Assembly (NCBI RefSeq): GCF_026230105.1
Contig: NC_079481.1
Coordinates: 13,161,042 to 13,225,041, forward strand
Length of the DNA: 64,000 nucleotides
Direction: 5' to 3'
DNA from: Diorhabda sublineata
Taxonomy: Eukaryota; Arthropoda; Insecta; Coleoptera; Chrysomelidae
The notes under the pieces were generated by a model. That model searched no databases and was not told where the DNA came from. It was given only the letters and a program-made list of their open reading frames with translations. Of this stretch, positions 47,329-59,289 are shown piece after piece. Position numbers and translations under genes: made by a program. Numbering within the stretch: the first letter of the stretch is position 1; each line of letters opens with the position of its first letter.

Positions 47329-47351
47329 GGGCCATCTGTCCCGGACACTTG
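47329..47351 (+). repeat. Right terminal inverted repeat of the pogo-like element
   Basis: gggccatctgtcccggacac ttg; partner of 44788-44808; followed by TA. Confidence 0.7.
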
Positions 47352-47368
47352 TATCAAAGTTAAAATAT

Positions 47369-47372
<4 letters not shown>

Positions 47373-47437
<65 letters not shown>
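47373..47437. repeat. TA dinucleotide microsatellite
   Basis: About 65 bp of TA, starting some 20 bp from the pogo-like right end. pogo-type elements insert at TA. Confidence 0.95.
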
Positions 47438-47442
<5 letters not shown>

Positions 47443-48522
47443 TGTTATGGTATAAATATATCCAAAATAAATTATTAAACAATAATAAGATATAAATAAA
47501 GCAATAAGTTCAGTTCTGTTATTCGGTTATTTAGAGCAGTTTATCACAATAAAATAAGTAACATTCTTTATATTAAGTTTTGGCCAACACTATATTCTAA
47601 ATTATTATTTAATTTTGACAAATCCTGTATAATCAAAGAATTTAATCCATAAATTGACAGATAAAAACAGGAGCACCAACTTCAAAAATTTGTGTGACAT
47701 ACCAACATAAATTTTAAGGTTATAAATGATAAAATATAAAAATTTTGACAACTGCAATGATAAAATTAATAACATAGGTATGAAAAAATACAACAAAGAA
47801 ATTATAGAATAATATTATTTGAATAAAGTCACAATAATTTAAAAATTTAGAAATGACAATTTAGTGACTAACTTTTAAAATAAATATCATTGGTTAAAAA
47901 AAAAATGAAAAAAAAAGAATGAAGAGGAGAATCAACAACGGAAAGAGAGAAATTTTTTTTAGCAAAAAAAGAAAAGAGTAAAATAATTTTAATTGAAATT
48001 TAAAAAATTAAAATCTTGATAAAAAAGGCATAAAATATTCAAAGGATTGATAATTAATAATTGTATGAGTGTAGTAATAAGAAATTAGTGAAAACAATTA
48101 AATAAAGTGAAATAAGTGAGAATACTCACAAAGGGACAATTTCCAAGATAAAGAAGTTGTGAAAAGGAAAAGAACAGGAGTGGAACTACAGCGGAGTATC
48201 TGTTTATTCTGCAAGGCCGTAACAATTTTCATTTAAAAAAAAAATTAAAAATACAACATAACAAACACTTAAGGTACTGTTCTATTAAGTTTAAGTATTT
48301 CTTTTAGTATATAATATTTGAGTTCACATTTCCATATAATTTAGTTTTATGAATGTAATTACGAGTATGAATGAATGAATGAATGTTTGTAAAATAAAAT
48401 AATTGTAATAGCTAGTTAAGAAATTGTATATTTTGAATATTTTATTCATTATAAGGAACAGACCCGGTCTTAAGACTATTATCATCTGACCTTATAACAT
48501 TACACATTAACATACCATAACA
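47438..48522. other. Very AT-rich DNA, nothing recognised
   Basis: Poly-A and poly-T rich, with a short GAAT repeat near 48365-48385. No gene. Confidence 0.4.

Positions 48523-48587
<65 letters not shown>
48523..48587. repeat. TA dinucleotide microsatellite
   Basis: About 65 bp of uninterrupted TA. Confidence 0.95.
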
Positions 48588-48590
<3 letters not shown>

Positions 48591-48649
48591 TTATGCACTC
48601 ATATCGAATTTGAAATTTTTGTGAATAATTTATCTATATTGGTATTTGT

Positions 48650-49000
48650 TAACCGACAGCATTTTCTTTTATCCTCTTATAAAGAGTATTACCACTGGCC
48701 TAGTCCTGGTAGTAGAACACGGGGTCATGTGGTGACGAATTTTAGATTCTTTCATTCGGGTTGAGCTTTTCCATCGGGATGCAGCCAAGCAAGTCCTTAA
48801 GGACGAAGACGTGTCGTTACCAATAGTAACCGGAAAGCAATCTACATAGATACACACTCTTTCCGGTTGCCGGAAGTGTTCCAAAGAACGCATCAAGATA
48901 TAAAATACGAAGTTTAAGACTGAGTTCACTGGGTGACGGGGTTGAGTCTTTTTGAGCGACTGAATTTCAGACAGAGGAAGTTTCAAAGAGACGCATCAAT
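48650..49000. other. Unrecognised, GC-richer stretch with moderate frames
   Basis: A 105-codon minus frame (48669-48986) and a plus-strand stretch reading FIRVELFHRDAAKQVLKDED are visible, but neither matches a family I recognise. It could be a fragment of a retroelement polyprotein or a host exon; undecided. Confidence 0.25.
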
Positions 49001-49139
49001 TTTCTTAGGAAACAATTCTATTTCGTCTTACAGTGTGTTCATAAATCAACGTGACTTGTTCATAAGGAAAATATCAAGTGAAATATTTTCGGAATAATTC
49101 GGATCTGCTCCATTAGTTGATTGTAATCTTTTCGGTTGC

Positions 49140-49610
49140 ATTCGTTTTTCAGGATATTATCTCAAAGATGCAAAGTGGAAGTAGGACACTGCTACTTGAT
49201 TTTCCTGTACAATTTGTCCACCAACAACTCAATTCAGTGGAGGTTGGCCGACATGGGGGCCAAATCAATACTTTCATTAAATTTTTCTCTGCCAATTTTT
49301 CCAAATACTCTTGAGATCGTAGTCATTCTTCCCGCTGGTCCGGATATAGCGCTTTTCTTGAAAATTCCTTCAGTTTTCACCAGGTCTTCAATTGCCGTTT
49401 CTCCAAATCATACCAAAGCTATCACCAAGCTTCCTTCATGTTTTACAGTCAGGATTAGGCATGGATCTAACATCTGTTCTCTCTTTGACCTTTACACAAA
49501 CACTCAGAAATCTCAAACTATGACTTATCACGCCATAAAACTTTTCATACGTCAAATATTCATTCTCTCCAGGCTATCATGCCTCTTAATTTTATTTCAA
49601 TGCATATTAT
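49140..49610 (-). pseudogene. Tc1-like transposase remnant, copy 3 of a family
   Basis: The minus strand includes 'gttagatccatgcctaatcc' shared with copies 1 and 2, then FGETAIEDLVKTEGIFKKSA, then IDLAPMSANLH, a stop and IELLVDKLYRKIK. The last block corresponds to WPxQSPDLNPIELLWDKLxRKI, holding the third catalytic residue; its acidic residues are partly lost. A few frameshifts and stops. Longest surviving part of this family in the window. Confidence 0.65.
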
Positions 49611-49729
49611 CTGAACTTGTATCATTTAGGTTGTTCTACAGTTAAATTCAGTTTGATTAGGAAGTTATTTATTGATAATATTATCGAAAAACTATTTGTA
49701 ACTATAACTGGACACTAGAACAGACATTT

Positions 49730-50745
49730 GAGGCTATTTCTGATTAAAAGCTTGGGACTTCCTTCTACATTAGGAGTTCGGAATGAACTTGAAATGTCAT
49801 ATCAAAAACGTTACAAAGACAAGGGATAACGCAGAAGGATTTTTCATTCCGGTGACATACATTCTAGAAGGGAATATTGAAAAACTTGCATATGAAACTG
49901 AAATGTCTTCTGGATCTACATGTAAAAAGTCTGCAATATGTCAATGAAGGAATCTTCTTCAAATGGCTTAAAGAACAATTCAAGCCCAGAAAACCCGCCG
50001 GGAAAGTCCTGTCACTTTTGGATGGATATTCATCTTATTCCATTAACGTGGAAAAGCTGGAATTCTTATGGGCCTGAAAATCGAATTATTTTATTCTGTA
50101 CACCGAGTCATACCATTAACTTCTTGCAGCCATCAGATAGATTGTTCTTGAAGATTATCAATTCATTTTATAATGAAGTGTGTAATCTATTTTTGAAGGC
50201 CAATCCTCAACGACGAACCAAGAGGTTACTATTCAGACATTTACTAGCTAATGCATGGGAGAAAGCAAAAGATGTAGTTCCATTTGATCCCTCAGTCATT
50301 CCTGACTCTGCTTATCTAATAGAAAAAGAACCATAACCGCACTTTTGTACATAAATTTTAACTAAGTTTTTGCTGTGTACCTGGAAAAATGCTGGAACAA
50401 ATTCTCCTGCGCTGGTGTCAGGTGCAGTTTAATCTACAAGAAAACGTAGTGAGCAGCTTTCTGCTATTTCTACATATTTTGAAAATAATTCAATTAGAAA
50501 ACAAAAGAGAAATATCGAAATTGCAAAGGAGAAGAATCTGCAAATTACCATGATAATTCGAGGTGAGGATAAGCCCAAAATTTTTGTAGGATATGGTGAA
50601 AACTGAAACGGAACAAAAAAAAAGAAGACTGGATCAAATGCACCAAATGCAATCTGTGGTTACACGAAGGCTGCACCAAAACTACAGATTTCCCTGGTAA
50701 ACAATTCAATAAAATTAAATTAATGGAATTTTGTTTTTTATGTTA
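49730..50745 (+). pseudogene. Decayed pogo-like transposase with PHD-like finger, relative of the 44.8-kb element
   Basis: Pieces on the plus strand: GFFIP near 49840; YVNEGIFFKWLKEQFKPRKP, GKVLSLLDGYSS (second catalytic Asp), then after a frameshift RIILFCTPSHTINFLQPSDR (third Asp), FLKANPQRRTKRLLFRHLLA, WEKAKDV and PFDPSVIPDSAYL. The alignment with the 44.8-kb copy is clear, but the VSAFKSTGI stretch is deleted here. At 50618-50740 a frame reads KKEDWIKCTKCNLWLHEGCT and MEFCFLC, equivalent to the C-terminal PHD-like finger. The N-terminal HTH domains are missing. Confidence 0.75.
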
Positions 50746-53700
50746 TGTTTTGTTTTTGATTTAGTATGTATACCTATTTAGTTTTGTATTTTTTATGGCA
50801 GTATTTTTGTTTGTTCATGGTGGAGTTCACGATTGAAAGTTTTATATTGATAGTACCTAGATAATACCTACCTCCCTTTAGGTAGTTCCTCATCTCACTT
50901 AATATCAGGAGAGTTAACGCGTTGTACAAAGAAAAGAATTGATTCCAAAACTGACACTTCCATATCTCATTAACGGTAATGAATCAATAGAGCTTATCAA
51001 TATTGCATTTAAATTATATGTTTCAATTATTCCGAATAATCTGTAACTAAATAAAATGTGTACCTCAATTATTCTTGTTTACTTCATATGTGACTGGTGC
51101 TAAACATTTTGCAGTAAAACTCTTTCGCAAAACTGCGCTGCAACTTCAATGAAAGATATTGAAATAAGTGTTTATTAAATTCTTTTATCAATTACATATT
51201 TGGAGTGTACTAATTTTCACTCTTAAAATTGAGGTTTCTTAGAATGTCTTCTTCCTATTAATATAATTATCATGCCTTCTTTCAAAAATGTATTTAAAGT
51301 TACACTATATTTGAATATCTATGGTGGAGTTCTTAATTTCCTTTTGGTATACATCACGTGTGATAACTAGTGTGGTTTTTATAATTCACGACACGTACTC
51401 CATTGTTTCAATAAAAAATAAATTCGGTAAAAAAATATCTGTTCTCAGGAGACATCCCGTATAGAGTAATAGACTGAAATTGTAGAAGCACGAAATGAGT
51501 TTCCGTTTGAGTTTTCCCCCGTGGCTTGACACGTTCAGAATTCTGCGGTGTCGACTTTTTTTAATTGTTTCTGAGGATTATTTTTTCAAGGCGGTTTGTT
51601 AGCTTTGGCAGTTACCTAACATGACATCCGGCGAAGCAGAAGTTGGTTAATTATAAAGGATACTTTTAGTCTTCCGAGTCAATATGATTTTATTTATACA
51701 ATGTTTAGTTAGAACGTCGAAATATGTCTCATATTTAATTTTGATTCAAGTAAAAAACTCATAAAGTTTGTACATTTCTGTGAGTTTTTCTGTGGACATT
51801 AATATCTTCTTTTTGCTCTTTGGTACAAAAAAACCGAAGACAACTCAGAGAATACGTGATTTATCCATGAGAATGCGTTGTCTTATGATAATTTGGTACT
51901 AATTTTGGAAAAGTGACGATTCATTTCTGATTTAATTAACGCTGTGAAAAATAAAATGACAAATTTCTCAATGTGCTAATATGTATTAGGAAAATAATTC
52001 TTCGCGGTTACATTTTATTCAAAAAAAAAACATCGAAATTGAATTGCAAAAAGAGACCATCAGTTATTCTGAACTACTTAAAAAAAATTCAAAATTCATT
52101 AAAAATAAGAAAACTTTCTTTTGCTTAGGTTTGGCAGGAACAAAAACATTATCATACAGTGTGAGACAAAATATCCTTATTCAGTATATGAATTTAATTC
52201 CTACATAATGAAAAGACAAACAGCTTTTCTGAAATTTGAGAAGAAATTAAGAAACCGAATTTCGTTTATAATTGTAGTATTTGATATATAACAAATTATT
52301 CTATACGAGGGTTGTGTGACAAGCTTTATAACTCACCCTGAAGATGTCAAGCACTTACGATATATCCCGCGGAAAATATTTGCGCATGCCTTCAGAAATT
52401 TTCACTACAAATTCATGCATTGTCTAAAATTTAACAAAAATGCTTCATCGGGTGAATACGGATACCAAGTGAGGTAATCGCGAAATAACATTATTAAGGA
52501 CAGGAATCAAATTTAAAACCCAATGATTTTGACTGTTTCTGAGTACAATCCACTTGAGACCATTTTCCTGTCTTCACCAGATGTGATGATCTACAGGTAA
52601 TACAAAATCAGTCTTCATTTTCTTCTTCTCCTCCATCTTCTCTCGTATTTTGACCACTAAAATCTTTCATATTGTTGAATTATTTTCATACTCTCTTAAT
52701 CTCTTTGTCTGTAAGTTTCTTATTGCTATATTTCAGACATCTTCTGCTTTAGCTCTTCTTCTTTTTTTCCCTCTATCCAATTCATCTTTTATGGGTGTGC
52801 TCGTAAGTCCTGATATTGCGTTTTGATATTTTTGGAGGAATAATAGACAATTCAACAACCTGTGATGAGGAAACTATACCGGAAGCTTCGACACATTGCG
52901 GTTACATCGGCAGGATTGTGAGCATCAAAAGGTGAATTTATAAGACTTATACATGTATATATGAATTTGGGGTCTTGTATACACTGCGACCCAAAGGAAC
53001 TATTGTGTCCTACAGTATTTACAGCTTCATCCATCAATCAAACTTCTTTTAAAAAGTCTAGAATGTGGGATGACTTCAATTACCAGAGATTTTTGTCTTC
53101 TATTTCAAGCGATCCTGGGTGTAGTGGGTATTCTTGGAATTAACCCTTTTTTTGTAGTATATGAATTTATCTTAATGAAGCGTAAGGGATATATTCCCGC
53201 AGTTATAAATCTACTCGCAACTTCAAGGTTACCATAACTATTAAAAGCAATTGTGATCAATTCATAGATCGTATTATGTGAGTAGATGTCCAAATGACTC
53301 TGGAAATCTCACATTCTTTAATGTATGCAGTCTTCATAGACAACATACGTCAAATTCGCGGAATGGTTCCGTGACTGACTCTTACAGTTATGTAAAATAA
53401 GCAAAACGGGGTCTTCTTTTGAAGACTTTTCATGTGAAATAAAGTGTAATCTTACGTTTATTTATCCAGAGCCTGACATAGCCGCAATCATATCAGGGTT
53501 ACCACTGTTACAAAATCGTCCACGACATGGACCGTGAAGTTAGTTCAGTTCATTTATAATGAAAGTTTAAGATATGGTGAGAACGGCGATTCTTTCAATG
53601 TTTGTTTGATCATATATTTTTATCATAGCGACGTCTTTGATATGTTTTTTTTTATAAACAGCGAGGAATTTTTATAACTAATTTCTAAGAAGGTATTTTT

Positions 53701-53816
53701 ATTCGTTTGTTTTTTTAATTCCTAGAATTCTAGAAATTTAATTCTGTTATATATTCGAGCTTGTGTAGTAGAGATAGTTAGCGGTAAAAAATAGTTTCTT
53801 AAGGAACATTATAAGT
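50746..53816. other. AT-rich DNA, nothing recognised
   Basis: About 3 kb with short frames only. A pyrimidine-rich stretch at 52615-52790, read on the minus strand, is Lys/Glu-rich (DELNxxEGKKEEELK-like), but this is likely compositional. Confidence 0.35.
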
Positions 53817-53925
53817 TTATTTTGCTTTACCAAGATTGATTTTTTTCGTTTTAACATCATTTAAACCTTTTTTGAGATGTTCTAAGCTGTACTTCAGTTC
53901 AGTTTTTCTTTTGTGGGTACGAGGC
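53817..53925 (-). pseudogene. pogo-like transposase N-terminal psq HTH, fragment
   Basis: The minus strand reads MPRTHKRKTELKYSLEHLKK and then GLNDVKTKKINLGKAK before a stop. This is the usual start of Tigger/pogo transposases (MPRxYKRKTxxxxYSEExLxxALxxVxxGKxxxxxAA). The rest of the gene is absent in the following DNA. Not from the same subfamily as the 44.8-kb element, which begins MPTKYIRKG. Confidence 0.6.
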
Positions 53926-54949
53926 ATTCGAAACAAAAATGGGATCTGAAACAATAAAATATCTTCTGATTTATTTAGATGAATAATATGTGGTGATTCC
54001 ACTATATAAATCACTATTTCAGATAGCAATGAAGCTCATTTTTCTCTATGATGAAGAGAACCTTTCAAATTTCCCTTTATACCTTTCAAGAAAAATAAAA
54101 TCCCTACCGTATGGAAACCCATCATAAATCTGTCGACGGAATATTAGTAAACACCTTATGTAGACCTGAGGACGGAGTATTAGTAGGTTTAAGCAGATTT
54201 GCATCTACAAAGTTGGTAGCAATGTGTTTCCATGTCCCACAGGATATCCAATGTAAGATACACGCCGGCATAGGTCGGTGTCTTAGATTTATATGCTAGC
54301 CAAGTTAATCTACATCGACATTAAATCTGCGTGAGTTACGACAAATGTCTTCAGGCTGAATCATATGAAGGGTGATAATATTGGACATTAAATTTTTTCA
54401 AATTCCGTGGGTTTTGACTGTCATACGGACATAAATTTATTCGCTTGACATGAAATATCTACAAACTAGGAATTTATTTCAGTGAATAAATTCGAAGAAA
54501 TTGTTATATTTTATGTTTGTCTGCACAAAATGTCTCAAACATTTGTTAAGTTTGGATTGTATCAATTTTGAAGAAAGTTAAACTGATTGATAACCACAAA
54601 TAATGGAAAAAAATCAGGTTATCGTAAATTCTGTGAATCTTTATAATCTAAGCACAAAATTGTAGGATTCAAATATTTAGAAAGCACAATCTATTCAGCC
54701 TGTTTTTTATATCTTCATTTATCTAATTTTGAAATCCCCTAGATCATTGGTTTTTAAGCTTTTTTGGCTAGACCACTTTCCAAATTTTGTTGGATCTGCT
54801 GGAGCCCCTACAGCTACATTACTATCAATTTCCAAATCTTGGAAACAAGTGAAGGTTAGACGAATTAACAATTTTCGAAAAAAGCGAAGGTTCAATGTGG
54901 TTTTTAGTGGTTTTCGTTGCGGTTTTTGTTTCTTATCGCTGATTTCTGA
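53926..54949. other. Unassigned AT-rich DNA
   Basis: No motif. The end of this stretch may contain the last codons and 3' UTR of the jockey-like remnant that follows on the minus strand. Confidence 0.35.
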
Positions 54950-55205
54950 ATAATTTCATTGGAATATTGAGGTCTGTGTGTAATGTGTGGTTGCTCATAA
55001 ACCATGGAGCATTAGCTATTATGCGAAGTATTTTAGATTGCAAAACTTTATAGTATCTAGGTGTTCGATGGTTTATTGCAATCCCATAGCTCTATACCAT
55101 AAGTTCATATAGGTTTTAGGATGATTTTGTACATAAGTATCTTATTTTCCATTGTTAACTGCTGTCTGCCGATTAGCTACCTCATGTTTTGAAGTTTTAG
55201 CTTAA
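54950..55205 (-). pseudogene. jockey-like LINE, post-RT region
   Basis: The minus strand reads LIGRQQLTMENKILMYKIIL, KPI, a stop, TYGIELWDCNKPSNT, then ILQSF. The matching jockey-family block is LxxxSxLSLxNKLLLYKxILKPIWTYGIQLWGxAxxSNIxILQRFQSKxLR; a later shifted frame contains the APWY-like segment (LMLHGL / CSMVYEQP). A stop replaces the conserved Trp of KPIWTYG. A frameshift follows ILQSF. Old 5'-truncated copy. Confidence 0.75.
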
Positions 55206-57020
55206 GTTGTGCTTTTTTAGCACATATTAACTTTTGGTACACATGGCAACAAATTTCAACATCTAAATAAGTTCAGGCTTCTAGATTTATTTGCAACGAA
55301 GTTATAGGGTATCGGAAATGGCCTGAGTTGCTTCAAGAAAAGGGTGGTATGGCTCTACCTCTTGTTTTTGCTTGTCTTGATGGTCATGTTCTGAAAGTTC
55401 TATATTAGATCATTGGATCTATAAAAATTAAGATAATAACAGAAATATTCATGATTTTTAGCCTCATGTGAGTTATAAATTTGGAATATGCAACTTTATA
55501 TAATTGATTTTATTAAATATTCGTTTATCACGATATCTACAAAAAGTTAATTCAATGTCAAGGTAATGATGAAAAATTAATATTCCTCGTAACAGTTGTG
55601 CATATTTATTAGTTTTCTTGTGACATTTCTGAGTAGTTGAGGTCGCCCCGTTCATTCAAATTCTAGACGGAATCCATAATTTCGTCCTTAACCCATTTTG
55701 AGAAATGAAACAAGGGTGTACAGTGATTTGTCTCCTCGCCAATTAGTCCTAATTTATTTACAAGGACGTGATTACGGCATAAGTCTTTAATAATTCCTCC
55801 GGCATAATCTACACACAGAAGCATGATTTTGCTCTCGCGTCAACCATGACGTGTACTAAGCTTCTAAAACTTCATAACAACACTAGGCGTAAGTCGGGCC
55901 TAATTTTCCATCGAGAGTATACTGGTTAATTTTCATAATTACAGGTTCTTATCTAATAATAATAGAGATAATATACAGTGTGTTTTAGATTCAAAATAAT
56001 GATTTCCCTTTGTCAATTTTTTATGTTTACACTTTCTATCCATAGTTTTTTTTTTCTAATCAATTGGAGTCGAAAATTTGAAAACACCGGAAACAAAAAA
56101 CTATTCCAATGAAAACATTCTATAATACATACAAGGGTTGACTAGTAAATATTCAAGATATCTGCAATTATAAATATAAAATGAGAAAGATATTTCCGCA
56201 AGCTTTAGGAGATTTTCACTAAAATTAAAGTAAATTTGAAGGCTTGACGTTAGTATAAGTCAATCGTTGAGAAGTTTTTCTATTCAAATCCTATATGTGT
56301 GTCTTACTGAAGATTTTTCTCAAAAGAAAAAAGAATCTAGTATCATAGAATACTTATTTTTGAAAGACGACTCGCTTATGCAGATGAAAGAGGAGCTGGG
56401 CTGACTGACGACGAGCCTTGGGAGCAGTTAAAAACTGTGATATATTCTGGAAAGTTCACCAAATCGTACTGAATGACCTTCGGAATGAAACTCAAGATAT
56501 AAAAAAGAATATAGGTTATGGCATTTGCCATTATTAGACTGTAAAATTGTGCACGAGTTGTCTGCTCAATTTGGATCAAAAACGCATTCGAATGAACATT
56601 TCCTAGACATTATTGATGTGATTTAAACAAAACGAGTCAGGTTCATAACTAATGATGGAACCTGCATACACTACTCCATTTCTTGTATAATAAAATAATC
56701 ACGACAGTGGATTGCAAATTTTGAGCCTACTTCAAGAAAAGTGAAAACGGTTTTTCCTGCTAGAAAAGTGGTGACAATCTTTTTTGGGATAGTCACGGGA
56801 TTGTTCTGTCTTCAAAAAACGTGGAATAATATAAGGAGAATAACATAAATCCCTCCATCAGTATTATCTGCTGTGACAATCTGTCAACCAGCCCTGACTG
56901 TCTTGCTTTTTGTACTCTAGTTGAATTCATTGGTGGCCATTCACTTTAAAGATGGTATTGTCCATTTTCTGATGTATCTGGTTCATGTCTTTTTTGTCAT
57001 ATAGCTCATGTTTAGAATAC
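55206..57020. other. AT-rich DNA, nothing recognised
   Basis: Only short frames. More decayed jockey-like RT sequence may lie just above 55205. Confidence 0.35.
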
Positions 57021-58026
57021 ATACAGAGTATCCCACGACGAGTTATAACTATCTGTATATGGTAAAATACTTATAGTAAAATCATGAAAATTTCTACGTT
57101 TGAGTTTTCGGAAGTCGACTGTAACTTTGTTATTTTAAATAGAACACCCTATATAATAATACATTTTTGAAATCTACGTGAAATTTTAGTATACTTGTCT
57201 AAAATTTTTTTCAAAAAATGCATACTTTTCGAGTTATTAATTTTTTTGTAAAAAGTTTGACACTTATAAAGTATTTTTTTACAAGAGTACCCTAGAAGAA
57301 ATGAATATGGTTTCTGTGCGACTGCTTTTAGAAAGATTATATGTACTCGAATCTATGTTGATAAATTTTTCATTTTATACAAGTTATGTATTAAAAGTGT
57401 TCAAACTTTAACTTCATAAATATCAAATTTCTTCATTTTTTTAAATGGAAACACCCGGTTTCTCCTATTTTAATGCATTCAGAGGTGAAAAATGAGGGAA
57501 ATATTCCTGAATGCATTAAAATAGAAAACACTGGGTAGTTCTATTAGAAAAAATAAAGAAATTTGATATTTACGACGTTAAACTTTAAACACTTTTTATG
57601 CACACCCTTTATAAAATGAAAAATTTTTCAACATAGATTCGAATACATCTAACCTTGCTTGAGCGAACAGAAACCATTTTCATATCTTCAAAGGTATCCT
57701 CGTAAAAAACTAATTAATAATACAAAAAGTATGAGTTTTTCGGAAAAAGTTTCCAGCTAAAATTTTACGTAAGTTTCCAAAACCGGAATTCGGCCATCTT
57801 TGTAAATATTTTATTTGAAATGTATTCATTTTTGAACAATTATCTTCAAGTCAAAAGTAAACTAAAATTTTACGTAGATTTTAAAGATGCATTAACATAC
57901 AAAATGTTCCATTTAAAATAATAAAAATATAGTATCTGAAAACCCAAACGTAGTAATTTTGATGATTTCACTATAAGTATTTTGCCATAAACAGATAGTT
58001 TTAACTCGTCGTGGGACACCCAGTAT
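57021..58026. mobile_element. Foldback element, about 1.0 kb, almost entirely inverted repeat
   Basis: The ends atacagagtatcccacgacg and its inverse cgtcgtgggacacccagtat mark a long inverted repeat. The arms are about 460 bp (left, 57021-57482) and about 520 bp (right, 57507-58026) around a loop of about 24 nt. Paired landmarks include tgtcccacgacgagttawaa, cttatagtraaatcat, gaatctatgttgawaaattt and cctattttaatgcattcag. The right arm has about 58 extra bases. No coding frame is present. The outer 'agggtgtccc' type end is common among insect DNA transposons. Non-autonomous; the source transposase is not in the window. Confidence 0.85.
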
Positions 58027-58829
58027 AGAGATACTGGTCTTAGAATTGTTTAATATTCTCCAATTTCACCTATTCCTTGAATGTTTTCTTGCTCTCAGTT
58101 TTTCTGATTTTATCACCTCAGAATTCTGTTATCATATCACTTTTTCATGTACTGTAGATTTCACTGTTACTTCTAAATAATCAAATTTATCAACTTTTTT
58201 CAAAGTTATATTATTTTCCACCTATTTTCCATTTACCAAGTATGTCCACAATCAAAAATGCGTAGTAATTTTGAACTGTAATTTGATGATTTATCACAGC
58301 AAGTTTGAAAAACTCACTCGTGAATTTAGATACGTGATGATGTATTAATACATTGATCTATTTATTAATTATTATTTCTAATATATTTATCACGTTTTCC
58401 AATACAAAAGCTCGTTACGAAATGAAGGGTGAATCTAGTGATGATTTATTTTATTATACAAGGTATATTCACAATGTTTGTTACGTTAGATGTCAGCCTC
58501 AATTGTATATGCCACCGCTTGTGAAATCAGATCTGTGATTCTTTTTAAATGAAAAGAAAGTTGAACCAAGTTGAATTCATAAGGAAATCTGCGAGGTTTA
58601 TGTACAAAATTAAGACATGTATTAGTTTAATCACTCATTATCACTAATTCTTGAAATTGTTAATAAAAAATACGAAAAGCAAAAGATGGTTAATTGATTT
58701 TTTGGGATCAGAGATATTTAGCTGGTCAATTCTTCACCACGAAGCCAAACAATCATTGTCAAAGCACGACAATTAAGAAATAGCATCATGCAATATAGAA
58801 CAAGCGTCAAGATTAATTTTATAAGTTGT
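58027..58829. other. AT-rich DNA, nothing recognised
   Basis: Left flank of the mariner fragment; its decayed N-terminal half may lie at the right edge. Confidence 0.35.
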
Positions 58830-59075
58830 TGCTTTTTTCACGATAATGCTCAACCCCTCAATACGAACAATAATCCTATTGAAATTTGTCTGGAACCAGT
58901 TTGATCATCCTCCATACAGTTCAGATCTTGCTCCTAGACACTTTCATTTCTCCTTTCGTCTAAAATATTTCTTTTGTAGTAAACACTTTAAAGATGATAA
59001 CGAGCTGGAACAATTTGATTGTAAACAACAAGCGGCAACCTTCTATGAAGAAGGCGTACAAAATCAACTGTAAAG
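58830..59075 (+). pseudogene. mariner transposase, C-terminal fragment
   Basis: The plus strand reads CCFFHDNAQPLNTNN (HDNARPH block, second Asp). After a frameshift: FVWNQFDHPPYSSDLAP (third Asp in YSxDLAP), RHFHFSFRLKYFFCSKHFKD and FYEEGVQNQL near the C-terminus. The N-terminal half is absent. It stops about 215 bp before an unrelated mariner start. Confidence 0.75.
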
Positions 59076-59089
59076 TTTTGTATAAGGGT

Positions 59090-59289
59090 ATAAGGGTCGT
59101 TTGACGAAGGTCGCTTTTTTTCAACTTTCGATCGCTTCGTGCAGATGCTACGCGGGCAGAAGAAAGCGGGTATGCGATGTAGGCGACTGCGAAGCTCTCG
59201 CACCAAACACTCCGCCATTGTTGACATTCAGGCGTCAGTCGGCGTTGTGCTACAGCCACTTAAAAATGTTCGTTATTATTGATGCTCCC
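59090..59289. other. GC-richer spacer between two mariner fragments
   Basis: Contains cgcttcgtgcagatgctacg and similar sequence, unlike its surroundings. Position suggests the 3' end of one mariner and the 5' UTR of the next; no inverted repeats were identified. Confidence 0.35.

Larger units (their letters stand above)
44788..47351 (-). mobile_element. pogo-like DNA transposon, about 2.56 kb, nearly intact
   Basis: Delimited by inverted termini agggtccgggagagttggct (44788) and gggccatctgtcccggacac (47329), which pair imperfectly. A TA dinucleotide flanks each side, as expected for this superfamily, although alternative TA choices on the left leave the exact edge uncertain by 2-3 bp. Several subterminal copies of a GGCCMAYTNNCCC-like motif lie inside both ends. 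It holds one minus-strand transposase gene with one intron and a single frameshift. It is the least decayed DNA transposon in the window, so its insertion should be recent. Confidence 0.8.
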
